Assembly: GCA_964344255.1 (NCBI GenBank)
Contig: CAYFMQ010000018.1
Coordinates: 1-64,000 of the forward strand
Length of the DNA stretch: 64,000 bases
Origin: JAJFIE01 sp964344255
GTDB taxonomy: Bacteria; Pseudomonadota; Alphaproteobacteria; Rhodospirillales; Casp-alpha2
Reading direction: 5' to 3'
Both the position numbers and the translations under genes were made by a program. Under the pieces are notes generated by a model that saw nothing but the letters and a program-made list of their open reading frames with translations, did not search any database and had not been told where the DNA came from. This document shows positions 16,916 to 26,049 of this stretch, piece after piece (the first letter of the stretch is position 1; each line of letters opens with the position of its first letter).

Positions 16916-19900
16916 TCATTTCTCATAACCCAGAAGTTCAAGAATAGTCTCATAATCCTTATTATCTTCCATTCTGGCGACAGTTTCCGGGTCGGTTTCC
17001 CTGACGTTGGGTTTGGAAAACTGTTGTAGGGCTCTCGCTTCCAGGGTTTTGGGAAATGGATCGCCGGTAACAGAAAGATAGAATGGCCAGTTATCTTCAA
17101 AGGCGGGGTCGAAATCTATACGGAAAAAATCGCAAACGCCTTTAAGGACGTGACTCGGATTTTTTGCAAAATCTTCGCACTTGATCATCAAGCCTTGGGC
17201 CGCAAATTCGGCAAAATGCCGATACCCGCGCAGGAATTCTTCAACGGTGATTTCTCCGGCGACGTTGGTCAAATCACAGTATGCCTGCCACTGAGATATC
17301 GGGTGACAAACCACAAAGAGTTCCAAAAGTTCAAAATCAGGACTGAGTTCATCACGGGTATACATTTCATACGTCGGAGCAGCAAGAAATGGCTGGGCTA
17401 TGAAATCGAGGTGAGACCAGACAGACGTGATCAGGGTTCCGCCTCTGTCCTCCAGTTTGTCTAACGTGCGGAACAATATCTGAGACAACGAGATTTTTTC
17501 TTTCTTAGGCAGGACTTCCCACTCTTCTTCAGTGAAAAGCGAATAAAACTGCATCAGGTTCTGTAGCGGCGATATGACCTTCATTCCGAGCGGGTGCATA
17601 TCGGTGAGCATGTAATTTTCGTTCATGGAGCCGAGGCACTGGAAAAACTGTGTCACGCTCATATTGCCGAGGGCGTAAATGATGGGAAGCGGCGGTTTAT
17701 AAGGTGAAGTTTCGGGTAAGCCCTTGCTGAGTCTCTCTGTTCGCCGAACGGGTTCCTCCTTGCACCAGATTTGCCACATTTCCCGATAGGCGTCTTCGAC
17801 AAACTTTGTATGCCTGGCGCCATCGCATAGCGGTGATGCAAGCATGTTCGTTCGCAGGTTTTTCCGGATATCCTGTAACCTGTCGAGGTCACCGGCTAAC
17901 GCAGCCGCTTTCTCGACATACTCATCTTCGGTCGCGGCGGCTAGATCGCCCAGGCCGACCTGATGTAGCAAGCTCGCCGTTACTCTCGATGCATGCCTGT
18001 CACCGAGCAAAGCAATAATGGGCGAGCCCATCATCAGGGCCTCGCAACTGGTTGTCGTGCCGTTATAGGGGAAGGGGTCGAGCGCTATATCGATCTGGTC
18101 ATACATCCTCAGATGTTCGTCGGAAGGTAATTTCCCAAGCATCTCAACACGTTTCGCTGGTACGCCAAATTCCTTGAAAAGTGACCAAATCCTTTTCTGG
18201 GTGTCCGCATCACTTAATGATGCGGATTTGAGAATAAGACGTGAGTTTTTGACCTTCTTCAATATCTCAGCCCAAACCCTGATGGATTTCTTGGTGATTT
18301 TGGTCGCATTGTTGAAGGAACCGAAAGTGACCTGGCCGGTTTTCATGGCTGCTAGGAATTCTTCAACCGGTAGTTCGCCCTGTGGGGTATAGCATGTGAA
18401 GCTTTCAGGCAGCCGCCACAGGGTTTCCGAGTGGGTCTTGTCGGCATCTCCGACAGGGTCTGTTATGTCATCGACAAACCGGTAATCAACTGTGCTCAAA
18501 CCCGTCGTGTTCGGGTAACCGATCCATGTCACCTGAATAGGGGCAGGTTTGAGAGCAAAGATATCGAGACAATGTCCGGCTGTATGCCCGCCGAGATCGA
18601 TAAGGATATCGATCTCGTGTTCGCGAATAAGCTCGACGACTTCATCCGGTGATTTTTTCGTGATGTAGAACCAGTTATCCACATAAGATTTCAGCCTTTT
18701 GGTAATAGCATCGGGCGTGGAAACATTTGCGTAACAGTAAACATCCACCACATCCTTGTTATGGTTCTTCAAAGCGGCTTCGATAAAATAGCTGACCGCA
18801 TGACCATAAAAATCAGCCGATACATATCCGATTTTCAAACGGCGGTCCGGATCAGGATCGTTTGCGTGAACAAGGGAATGTCTTGGAATTGGCTCCGTGT
18901 GCCAGCGCTCCCATTCCAAATGTTCCTTGAAAAGCTCTTCCTGGGTAATGTCTTCCAGATAATTCATGTAAAAGAGCATGTTAGAGCGGGCGTTTGCATA
19001 AGTAGGCTCGATCTCAAGCGCCTTGCGATAGTAGTCGATGCTGTCATACGGCCGCGACATTTCCATGGCGAGAATTGCCAGGTTATTGTAGAGGAAGGAC
19101 GGGTCGTCCACTAAGTCCACGGCCTTGAGATAAGATTTCTCTGCGCCCACAAAATCATCAAGATCTCTCAGCATGATGGCCATGTTGTTCAGCATGGCTG
19201 CATCGTCAGGCCTTATTTCAAGACAGCGTTCGTAGACCTCTGCGGCCCTCTTGGATTTCCTGAGTGATTGGTAATAGGAAGCAACGCTTCTCAGGACGTC
19301 AAAATTCTTTGGCGCAAGTTCCAGGGCCTTTTCATACTCTTTCTCGGCTTCATCAAACTTGTTCTGGTCTCTGAGAACACTACCGATTTCGATCAGTAAA
19401 AGCGCATTATGTGGGTGTTTTTCCTGGGCGGCCCGATAGATCGCTTCCGCTTCAGAAAATCGGTTCTGCAATCTCAATGCCTTTGCCAGCGTGAGGACAA
19501 GCTCAACCCTGTCAGGGTCGGCATCGATGGAAATGGCGGCATGCTTTTCCGCCTTATCGTATTGTGTCTTGCGGATATACAACTCGGCGAGAGCGTGGTT
19601 GGCTTCAGGATGGTTTGCGTCGATTTCGATGGCGCGCCGATAGGCGCGTTCGGCCTTGTTGAAATCCTTGAGATGGTTCAGGCATTGACCGAGATTTAAC
19701 GCCGCATTTGCATGCATGGGATTAAGCGCCAGGGCATGTTCAAATGAGGCGACAGCCTGTTCATCGAGTCCAAGTTTGATAAACGCGTTGCCAAGCAAAT
19801 AGTGGGTTTCGGGTTGATTGGTATCAAGGCTTAATGAGTGCTGCAGATACTGAACGGCGGCCGCAGGGTCGTCAGTTTCAATCGCAATAGCACCGACAAG

Positions 19901-20062
19901 ATTTTGTAGCTGAACATTTGATTTGACGATATCCGCAGCTATCCGGGCTTCAATCAAGGCGTCCTTAAAATTTCCCGCCCGATAGTGCTGGATAGCTTTC
20001 TGCTGAGCCTCTTGAGCCTTCTGTTGATGCAGGATTTCATCATTGTTTGACTGGCCGGGCAT
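16916..20062 (-). CDS. TPR / GT41 (OGT-SPINDLY-type) / sulfotransferase-like three-domain protein, FlmG-like
   Basis: This 1048-residue protein has three parts. Residues about 15-375 are TPR units (NAALNLGQCLNHLKDFNKAE is one). Residues about 405-785 are a GT41-type transferase: RRLKIGYVSADFYGHAVSYF, IDILIDLGGHTAGHCLDIFA near 490, QVTWIGYPNTTGL, VTFGSFNNATKI and DPFPYNGTTTSCEALMMG, all typical of bacterial SPINDLY/OGT enzymes. Residues about 790-1048 resemble a sulfotransferase: PIIYALGNMSVTQFFQCLG sits where the PAPS loop should be but is degenerate, then LMIKCEDFAKNP matches the KYEDL region. TPR-GT41 proteins include Caulobacter FlmG, which glycosylates flagellin. Location beside flagellar genes supports a flagellin target, but the acceptor is inferred. 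Confidence 0.78.
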   Translation of the reverse strand: MPGQSNNDEILHQQKAQEAQQKAIQHYRAGNFKDALIEARIAADIVKSNVQLQNLVGAIAIETDDPAAAVQYLQHSLSLDTNQPETHYLLGNAFIKLGLDEQAVASFEHALALNPMHANAALNLGQCLNHLKDFNKAERAYRRAIEIDANHPEANHALAELYIRKTQYDKAEKHAAISIDADPDRVELVLTLAKALRLQNRFSEAEAIYRAAQEKHPHNALLLIEIGSVLRDQNKFDEAEKEYEKALELAPKNFDVLRSVASYYQSLRKSKRAAEVYERCLEIRPDDAAMLNNMAIMLRDLDDFVGAEKSYLKAVDLVDDPSFLYNNLAILAMEMSRPYDSIDYYRKALEIEPTYANARSNMLFYMNYLEDITQEELFKEHLEWERWHTEPIPRHSLVHANDPDPDRRLKIGYVSADFYGHAVSYFIEAALKNHNKDVVDVYCYANVSTPDAITKRLKSYVDNWFYITKKSPDEVVELIREHEIDILIDLGGHTAGHCLDIFALKPAPIQVTWIGYPNTTGLSTVDYRFVDDITDPVGDADKTHSETLWRLPESFTCYTPQGELPVEEFLAAMKTGQVTFGSFNNATKITKKSIRVWAEILKKVKNSRLILKSASLSDADTQKRIWSLFKEFGVPAKRVEMLGKLPSDEHLRMYDQIDIALDPFPYNGTTTSCEALMMGSPIIALLGDRHASRVTASLLHQVGLGDLAAATEDEYVEKAAALAGDLDRLQDIRKNLRTNMLASPLCDGARHTKFVEDAYREMWQIWCKEEPVRRTERLSKGLPETSPYKPPLPIIYALGNMSVTQFFQCLGSMNENYMLTDMHPLGMKVISPLQNLMQFYSLFTEEEWEVLPKKEKISLSQILFRTLDKLEDRGGTLITSVWSHLDFIAQPFLAAPTYEMYTRDELSPDFELLELFVVCHPISQWQAYCDLTNVAGEITVEEFLRGYRHFAEFAAQGLMIKCEDFAKNPSHVLKGVCDFFRIDFDPAFEDNWPFYLSVTGDPFPKTLEARALQQFSKPNVRETDPETVARMEDNKDYETILELLGYEK

Positions 20063-20122
20063 TCTTTTGATGATCCTCTGGTTTTTCCTGATCGCAGAAC
20101 AATTTATAGAAAATATTCGTGT

Positions 20123-21193
20123 CTACCCTATTTGGTTTCTGGTTTTTGACTCAATTTCCATAACGCCAAGATCAGTCTCATACATTTCTTCTACTAGTTC
20201 CTGGAACGAGGTGGAGTGCTTCCATCCAAGAATGTCATGCGCTTTTGAAGGGTCACCGATCAAAAGGTCTACTTCGGTGGGGCGGTAATATCTGGGGTCA
20301 ATTTTCACCAGTGTCTCACCCGTCTTGGCGTCTATGCCGATCTCGTCTTCCCCCGAACCCTGCCATTCGATTTCCCGGCCGCTGCATTTAAACGACAATT
20401 CGACGAACTCACGAACCGAATGTGTTTCTCCGGTAGCCAATACATAATCGTCTGGTTCATCCTGCTGGAGGATTCGCCACATCCCTTCAACGTAATCCTT
20501 GGCGTGTCCCCAATCACGCTTGGCATCCAGATTCCCCAGATACAGAATATCGTCACGCCCACGGGCCTTCGCCGCGACTGCCCTTGAGATTTTACGGGTC
20601 ACGAATGTTTCGCCACGGATGGGACTTTCATGGTTGAACAAAATGCCGTTTGAAGCGTGGAAACCATAGGCTTCACGATAGTTGATGGTGATCCAGTAAC
20701 CATACAGTTTTGCAGCGGCATAGGGGCTGCGCGGATAGAAAGGCGTCTTTTCCGTTTGCGGAACTTCCTGGACAAGCCCATAAAGCTCCGATGTTGATGC
20801 CTGGTAAAACTTTGTGCTGTCAGACATTTTCAGGATGCGAATAGCTTCCAGAAGCCTGAGAGGACCTATGGCGTCGCAATTTGCCGTATATTCGGGTGTT
20901 TCAAAGCTGACCTGTACGTGGCTCTGGGCCGCCAGATTGTAGATTTCCGACGGTTGGACCTCCTGTATGATCCTGAGCAGGTTCGTTGAATCCGTCATGT
21001 CACCGTAATGCATGAAAAAGCGCGTGTTTTCCAAGTGCGGGTCTTGATACAGGTGATCGACCCGCTGGGAGTTAAAGGAAGACGAACGCCGTTTAATGCC
21101 ATGAACTTCATAACCCTTATCCAGCAGCAGTTCTGCAAGATAAGCGCCGTCTTGTCCTGTAACGCCCGTAATTAAAGCAACATTTGAAGCCAT
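20123..21193 (-). CDS. gmd: GDP-mannose 4,6-dehydratase
   Basis: Gmd converts GDP-D-mannose to GDP-4-keto-6-deoxy-D-mannose, the branch point to fucose, rhamnose, perosamine and 6-deoxy-sugars. The 356-residue length is standard. The NAD(P) loop is ALITGVTGQDGAYLAELLL; the RRSSSFNSQRVDHLY segment is diagnostic of Gmd. The catalytic S/T-E pair is in YQASTSELYGLVQE, and YxxxK is in YPRSPYAAAKLYGYW. The C-terminus (KIDPRYYRPTEVDLLIGDPS) is also Gmd-specific. It lies with manC on the minus strand, 68 bases downstream, giving GDP-mannose supply and conversion in one unit. No fucose synthase (Fcl) or perosamine synthase is present here, so the final sugar is open. Confidence 0.95.
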   Translation of the reverse strand: MASNVALITGVTGQDGAYLAELLLDKGYEVHGIKRRSSSFNSQRVDHLYQDPHLENTRFFMHYGDMTDSTNLLRIIQEVQPSEIYNLAAQSHVQVSFETPEYTANCDAIGPLRLLEAIRILKMSDSTKFYQASTSELYGLVQEVPQTEKTPFYPRSPYAAAKLYGYWITINYREAYGFHASNGILFNHESPIRGETFVTRKISRAVAAKARGRDDILYLGNLDAKRDWGHAKDYVEGMWRILQQDEPDDYVLATGETHSVREFVELSFKCSGREIEWQGSGEDEIGIDAKTGETLVKIDPRYYRPTEVDLLIGDPSKAHDILGWKHSTSFQELVEEMYETDLGVMEIESKTRNQIG

Positions 21194-21261
21194 CTTTATA
21201 TACGCCTTTGTTTCATCCTGCGGGTTATTTTAATGATCTGAGTATTCCTGAGTACAAGTAA

Positions 21262-22689
21262 TCATTGGGATGGTGTTTCACCCCGTATGATGTCATCAGA
21301 TCCGAAATAATCACCCGATTGAATTTCTATGATGCGAAGGGGTATCCTTCCGGGATTGCCAAGTTTGTGAAGAGAACCGGCTGGTACATACGTTGATTCG
21401 TTCTCTCGCACCAGAAATTCATTATCATCGCATCTGACTTTTGCCGTTCCTTCAACAACGACCCAATGTTCAGCCCGGTGATTATGTCGTTGCAAGCTGA
21501 TTTCCTTCCCCGGTGTGACCAGTAACTCGTTAACGCGAAAATCCTTGCTGGAAAGGATGTTTTTGGAGCTTCCCCAAGGTTGATGACGCCTCAGATGCAC
21601 CATATGTTGTTCGCCGCCCAGGGCCTCGATTTTTTCGACAACTCCATGAACCCGTTCCGAATTCTTTAAATCTGTTACCAGAACGGCATCATCGGTAGCA
21701 ATGGCGGCTATGTTCTCAACGCCGATCAGGGCCGTCAGCATGGATTCGCTTTCAATCAGGGAGTTACTGGCATCGACAACGATACTGTCGCCATGAATAA
21801 CATTGCCGTTTTCATCAGGCTGTTCGGTATTATGAAAAGCGCCCCAGGAATGTACATTCCGCCAACCTGCGTCAAGTTTATGCATTATGACGCCTTCAGG
21901 GGCATCCTTGATAAGCTTATTGAATGACTGAGGTGAGATTTCCTGCATCGTATCTGTGGCTAGCCGAAGAAAATCCAGATCCCTTTCACTATTAACAAGC
22001 GCCTCGTGACAGGCCTTCAAAAGTAATGGCTCCCGTTTTTCATACTCATTGATAATGGCGCCGGAATTGAGAAGATAAATTCCACTGTTCCAGAAACATC
22101 CTTCATCAACCAGCGAACCCGCCAATTCAACATCCGGTTTTTCGACAAATCGTGAAATTGAAGAAAAACCAACCTCGGCCAAGGACTCAAGATTTTCTGG
22201 TTGTATGTAACCGAATTCCGGATTGGCTTCCGTCGCTCTGACGCCGAAGGTGACGATCATCCCTTCAACAGCGTTCTTGGCGGCATCGACAACCAGTTTA
22301 CAAAAAGCGCCAGCATCACTCATGAAATGATCACACGGTAAGATGAGCATCAATTCTGACGGGTCGAGTGTATGCATCCAGATGGCGGCAGTTAGTATAG
22401 AAGGAGCTGTATTTAACGATTGGGCTTCCAGTATGATATCGATTGCCGTCTCATTGATCTCGCTGAGCTGCTCGGCAACCAAAAAACGGTGTTCGTTATG
22501 GCATATAATGACAGGATAGCTGAATTCAGGAGCTTTAAGGCGTAAGACCGTTTCTTGCAGCATGGTATGGTCACGGCCAAATTTCTGGAACTGCCGGGGG
22601 TGATGTGTTCGGGACATGGGCCAGAAACGCTGTCCGGCGCCGCCGGAAAGAAGAACTGGGCGAATTTTCAGGTTGACGCCTTTTGTCAT
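21262..22689 (-). CDS. manC: Mannose-1-phosphate guanylyltransferase / mannose-6-phosphate isomerase
   Basis: The enzyme makes GDP-mannose from mannose-1-phosphate and GTP; its C-terminal cupin domain adds phosphomannose isomerase activity. The 475-residue length is typical of the bifunctional type. The nucleotidyl-transferase motif PVLLSGGAGQRFWPMSR lies near residue 12. LILPCDHFMSD, FVEKPD and NSGIYLL follow. The cupin motif RPWGSS-type appears as HQPWGSSKNIL, with LQRHNHRAEHWVVVEGTAKV carrying the metal-binding histidines. Directly upstream of gmd. A divergent epimerase gene begins 180 bases away across an A+T-rich promoter region. Confidence 0.95.
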   Translation of the reverse strand: MTKGVNLKIRPVLLSGGAGQRFWPMSRTHHPRQFQKFGRDHTMLQETVLRLKAPEFSYPVIICHNEHRFLVAEQLSEINETAIDIILEAQSLNTAPSILTAAIWMHTLDPSELMLILPCDHFMSDAGAFCKLVVDAAKNAVEGMIVTFGVRATEANPEFGYIQPENLESLAEVGFSSISRFVEKPDVELAGSLVDEGCFWNSGIYLLNSGAIINEYEKREPLLLKACHEALVNSERDLDFLRLATDTMQEISPQSFNKLIKDAPEGVIMHKLDAGWRNVHSWGAFHNTEQPDENGNVIHGDSIVVDASNSLIESESMLTALIGVENIAAIATDDAVLVTDLKNSERVHGVVEKIEALGGEQHMVHLRRHQPWGSSKNILSSKDFRVNELLVTPGKEISLQRHNHRAEHWVVVEGTAKVRCDDNEFLVRENESTYVPAGSLHKLGNPGRIPLRIIEIQSGDYFGSDDIIRGETPSQ

Positions 22690-22871
22690 GGTTTTCTTGA
22701 GAAATCTGAATGCCGTAACAACTTTTAACTTACCATTTTCAAGCCTATGACATCATGGTTTGCGAATGGTTAACAATTTCGGACGTAGTATGATGAAAAT
22801 ATATCTTGATTCATCCAAAATGAACATCTGATCAGGTATATATTTATTACGCATCTGGCATATTTCATTGA

Positions 22872-23876
22872 ATGGGAAAAACAAGCGTGAAGGTTCTGGT
22901 AACAGGTGGTGCCGGTTTCATAGGTAGTCATTTATGTGAGCGATTACTTGCGGATGGACATGACGTCGTCGTCCTGGATAACTATTCCACAGGGCGACTG
23001 GAAAATCTGGATCACCTGTCAGATCATCCCTCACTTTCAATCCATGAAATAGATATTGTCGGCCATGAAACGGTTAGGGAACTGTTCAATGGTGTCGACT
23101 GGGTGTTTCATCTTGCAGCCCTTGCTGACATTGTTCCTTCTATCCAGATGCCGTTTGCCTATCATCGGTCAAACGTTGATGGAACTATCTCGGTTCTGGA
23201 AGCAGCCAAGAATGCCTCTGTTAAAAGATTTGTCTATGCTGCTTCATCTTCGTGCTATGGCATACCCGATGAATATCCAACTCCTGAAACGGCGGAACCA
23301 AGGCCTCAATATCCCTATGCTTTGACGAAGTACATCGGAGAGCAATATGTCCTCCATTGGGCCCAGGTTTATGGATTGCCCGCCTTGTCCCTCCGGTTTT
23401 TCAATGTCTTTGGTCCCCGCTCGCGTACTTCAGGTACCTATGGGGCAGTCTTTGGGGTATTTTTGGCACAGAAACTTGCCGGGGAACCTTTCACGATTGT
23501 CGGGGACGGCACCCAGACACGGGATTTTACCTATGTGACGGATATCGTGGATTCAATGGTGATGGCCGCTGAGTCCGATTTGACGAACATTGCCATGAAT
23601 GTTGGATCGGACAACACCTACAGTGTCAATCATCTTGTATCCTTGCTGGAAGGTGAGGCCGTCTACATTCCCAAACGGCCCGGCGAGCCAGAATGCACCT
23701 TTGCGGATATCACAAGAATTAAGGAAATGCTTGGATGGCATCCTAAGGTTTCTTTTGAGGAAGGGGTTGAACAAATGTTATCCAATATTGATTACTGGCG
23801 GGAAGCACCGGTATGGACACCCGATTCAATTGCCAAGAGTACTGCGGATTGGTTCCGTTACCTCGGACAAGAATGA
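22872..23876 (+). CDS. NAD-dependent nucleotide-sugar epimerase (GalE/WbpP-like SDR)
   Basis: The protein is an extended SDR acting on a nucleotide sugar, most like UDP-hexose 4-epimerases. The Rossmann loop VLVTGGAGFIGSHLCERLL is at the N-terminus. The serine-rich catalytic strand is FVYAASSSCYG near 116-126. YxxxK is in YPYALTKYIGEQY near 147-159, and SLRFFNVFGPRS follows. The 334-residue length fits. A GTG at 22887 with similar spacing could also be the start; ATG 22872 lacks a good ribosome site. It is the first gene of a long plus-strand series (22872-34652) with short gaps, followed seven bases later by the HldE-like gene. The exact sugar cannot be read from sequence. Confidence 0.82.
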   Translation: MGKTSVKVLVTGGAGFIGSHLCERLLADGHDVVVLDNYSTGRLENLDHLSDHPSLSIHEIDIVGHETVRELFNGVDWVFHLAALADIVPSIQMPFAYHRSNVDGTISVLEAAKNASVKRFVYAASSSCYGIPDEYPTPETAEPRPQYPYALTKYIGEQYVLHWAQVYGLPALSLRFFNVFGPRSRTSGTYGAVFGVFLAQKLAGEPFTIVGDGTQTRDFTYVTDIVDSMVMAAESDLTNIAMNVGSDNTYSVNHLVSLLEGEAVYIPKRPGEPECTFADITRIKEMLGWHPKVSFEEGVEQMLSNIDYWREAPVWTPDSIAKSTADWFRYLGQE

Positions 23877-23883
23877 GTGATTT

Positions 23884-25413
23884 ATGAGCGCCAGTACAAA
23901 AATCATAACGCCTGAAACGGCTCGCACATTAACCAAAGAGGCGAAATCCCGGGGTGAAAAGGTTGTGCTTGCGCATGGTGTTTTTGATCTTCTTCACCTG
24001 GGGCATGTCAGACACCTTGAGGCTGCGCGCTACGAAGGCGAAGTCTTGATTGTTTCCGTAACGGAAGATGCACATGTCAACAAAGGACCCGGCAGACCAG
24101 TCTTCCCTTCTTTGATGCGGGCGGAAATGCTGGCGTCGCTCAGTATTGTCGACTGGATCGTTATCAATGACGCACCAACGGCGGTGCCTGTCCTGAAAAC
24201 GATCGAGCCAAATGTCTATATCAAGGGTAGCGAATACCGTCATGCAGATGACGATATCACCGGGATGATCGCGAAAGAGCAAGAGGCGGTAGAGGCATCC
24301 GGCGGGAGAATTGTTTTCACGGATGATATCGTCTTCAGTTCCTCGGCGATGATTAATAAATACATGAACGTCCATGACCCGGCGCTCAGGAATTATCTTG
24401 AAGGATTTTCCATGCATTCTTCTCTAGAGGATGTCACATCCCTGATCGATCAGGTTTCTGAGTACAAAGTCTTGCTTGTTGGCGATGCCATTATCGATGA
24501 ATACCAGTTCGTCAGGAGTATGGGGAAATCTTCAAAAGAAAACATGATCGCCACCAAGTTTCTTGATCACGAGCAGTATTGTGGTGGCGTTTTCGCTGCA
24601 GCCAATCATGTAGCAAGTTTTTGCAGGGATGTGGAAATCGTCACTTGCCTGGGCGCAGAGAATACAGGCGAAGCCCTGTGTAAACAGCAGCTCAAGCCCA
24701 ATGTAAAGTTGAACTACATCCTGCGTGATTCTGCTCCGACAACAAAAAAATCCAGGTTTGTGGATTCAAACTATCTTCGGAAAATGTTTGAGGTCTATCA
24801 TTTCGAGGACAATCCATTGCCGGCTCCACGCCAGGAAGAATTCGATAATTTGATTGCTGCAAAAGCCTCGGAATTTGACGTCGTTATCGTTGCCGATTTC
24901 GGTCACGGGCTGATAACGGATTCAACGATCAGCGTTCTGGAAGACAAGGCGAACTATCTGGCCGTTAATGCGCAAAGCAACAGTGCCAATCATGGTTACA
25001 ACCTGATAACGAAATATTCAAAGGCAGACTACATCTGTATCGATGAGCCGGAAGCCCGCCTCGCCGTGATCGATAAGGATAATAGTATTGAGCAGGTTAT
25101 CCTTGAAAAGCTGGCGCCAGAAACCAGTTGCGACCGCATCATCGTTACACGGGGGGAATTCGGGTGCATGGCTTATGACAAAGGAAGACCTCTGCACTCT
25201 ATTCCGGCCTTTACCCGTACGATCGTTGATTCAGTCGGTGCAGGGGATGCATTTTTATCTGTCACTTCTCCACTCGCCTCGACAGGTGCATCATTAGATC
25301 TTGTGGGGTTCATCGGAAATGCGGCCGGTGCATTGAAGGTCGGTATTGTCGGCCACCGTGCATCGGTAGAGAAGGTTCCGCTTATTAAATATATCACACA
25401 TCTGCTGAAGTAA
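23884..25413 (+). CDS. Bifunctional heptose nucleotidyltransferase/kinase, HldE-like with inverted domain order
   Basis: Two domains of ADP-heptose synthesis are fused in the reverse order to E. coli HldE. Residues about 20-150 are the nucleotidyltransferase: VVLAHGVFDLLHLGHVRHLE has the GxFDxxHxGH catalytic motif, and YIKGSEYRHADDD follows. Residues about 190-509 are a PfkB-type sugar kinase: LLVGDAIIDEYQFVRS, ending with the catalytic DSVGAGDAFLSVTSPLA. Such enzymes phosphorylate heptose-7-phosphate at C1 and activate the 1-phosphate. The neighbour 17 bases downstream is a GmhA-like isomerase, so both act in one heptose-type pathway. No GmhB phosphatase was found nearby. The true nucleotide and sugar are unknown. 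Confidence 0.85.
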   Translation: MSASTKIITPETARTLTKEAKSRGEKVVLAHGVFDLLHLGHVRHLEAARYEGEVLIVSVTEDAHVNKGPGRPVFPSLMRAEMLASLSIVDWIVINDAPTAVPVLKTIEPNVYIKGSEYRHADDDITGMIAKEQEAVEASGGRIVFTDDIVFSSSAMINKYMNVHDPALRNYLEGFSMHSSLEDVTSLIDQVSEYKVLLVGDAIIDEYQFVRSMGKSSKENMIATKFLDHEQYCGGVFAAANHVASFCRDVEIVTCLGAENTGEALCKQQLKPNVKLNYILRDSAPTTKKSRFVDSNYLRKMFEVYHFEDNPLPAPRQEEFDNLIAAKASEFDVVIVADFGHGLITDSTISVLEDKANYLAVNAQSNSANHGYNLITKYSKADYICIDEPEARLAVIDKDNSIEQVILEKLAPETSCDRIIVTRGEFGCMAYDKGRPLHSIPAFTRTIVDSVGAGDAFLSVTSPLASTGASLDLVGFIGNAAGALKVGIVGHRASVEKVPLIKYITHLLK

Positions 25414-25430
25414 TCGGACAGGCCACCAGT

Positions 25431-26009
25431 ATGCCATCAATATCGAAGTACCTGGAAATTTTAAGCGCGAACATGTCTGCGATTGAATGTTCGGGTAACG
25501 GTACGTCTGCTCTCAGCCTTGATGAAGGCGTGTCCTGGGCGTGTGACAGAGCCAAATCCATCAAGGGTTCGGACAATAAAATTATGTTTATCGGGAACGG
25601 CGGGTCCATGGGCATCGCCTCTCATCTGGCAATTGATTTTACCAAGAATGGCGGCGTGCCTGCTTTGGCGTTTTCTGACCCAGCAGCCTTGACGTGCGTC
25701 AGCAATGATCTGGGGTTTGATCAGGTCTTTGCTAAGCAGATCGAGGTTCACGGCCAGAATGGGGATCTGCTGGTTGCCATCAGCAGTTCCGGGAAGTCTG
25801 AAAATATCCTGAATGCCGTGAAAGCTGCGCAGAGTAAGAGATGTGATATTCTGACCCTCAGTGGTTTCAGCCCGGATAATCCTCTTCGGGGAGAAGGGGA
25901 TGTTAACTTCTACGTACCATCTTCCGAATATGGGTTTGTGGAAATAACGCACATGGCCATTATCCATGCCATCCTTGATCTCGTGATGGGATGGGATGCA
26001 GATAAGTAG
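25431..26009 (+). CDS. gmhA: Sedoheptulose-7-phosphate isomerase-like SIS protein (GmhA family)
   Basis: GmhA converts sedoheptulose-7-phosphate to D-glycero-D-manno-heptose-7-phosphate. The 192 residues fit the family. IMFIGNGGSMGIASHLAIDF carries the phosphate-binding GNGGS loop (usual form GNGGSAADAQH). LVAISSSGKSENILNAVKAA is the SIS signature, and VEITHMAIIHAILDLV near the end carries the catalytic-type E and H. One difference from typical GmhA is MGIASH in place of AADAQH after the loop. It lies between the inverted HldE-like gene and an SDR gene, so a dedicated heptose supply for the island's glycan is likely. Confidence 0.85.
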   Translation: MPSISKYLEILSANMSAIECSGNGTSALSLDEGVSWACDRAKSIKGSDNKIMFIGNGGSMGIASHLAIDFTKNGGVPALAFSDPAALTCVSNDLGFDQVFAKQIEVHGQNGDLLVAISSSGKSENILNAVKAAQSKRCDILTLSGFSPDNPLRGEGDVNFYVPSSEYGFVEITHMAIIHAILDLVMGWDADK

Positions 26010-26049
26010 ATAGACCGCCAAACAACAACCGAACAGAAAGTTCTCATCG

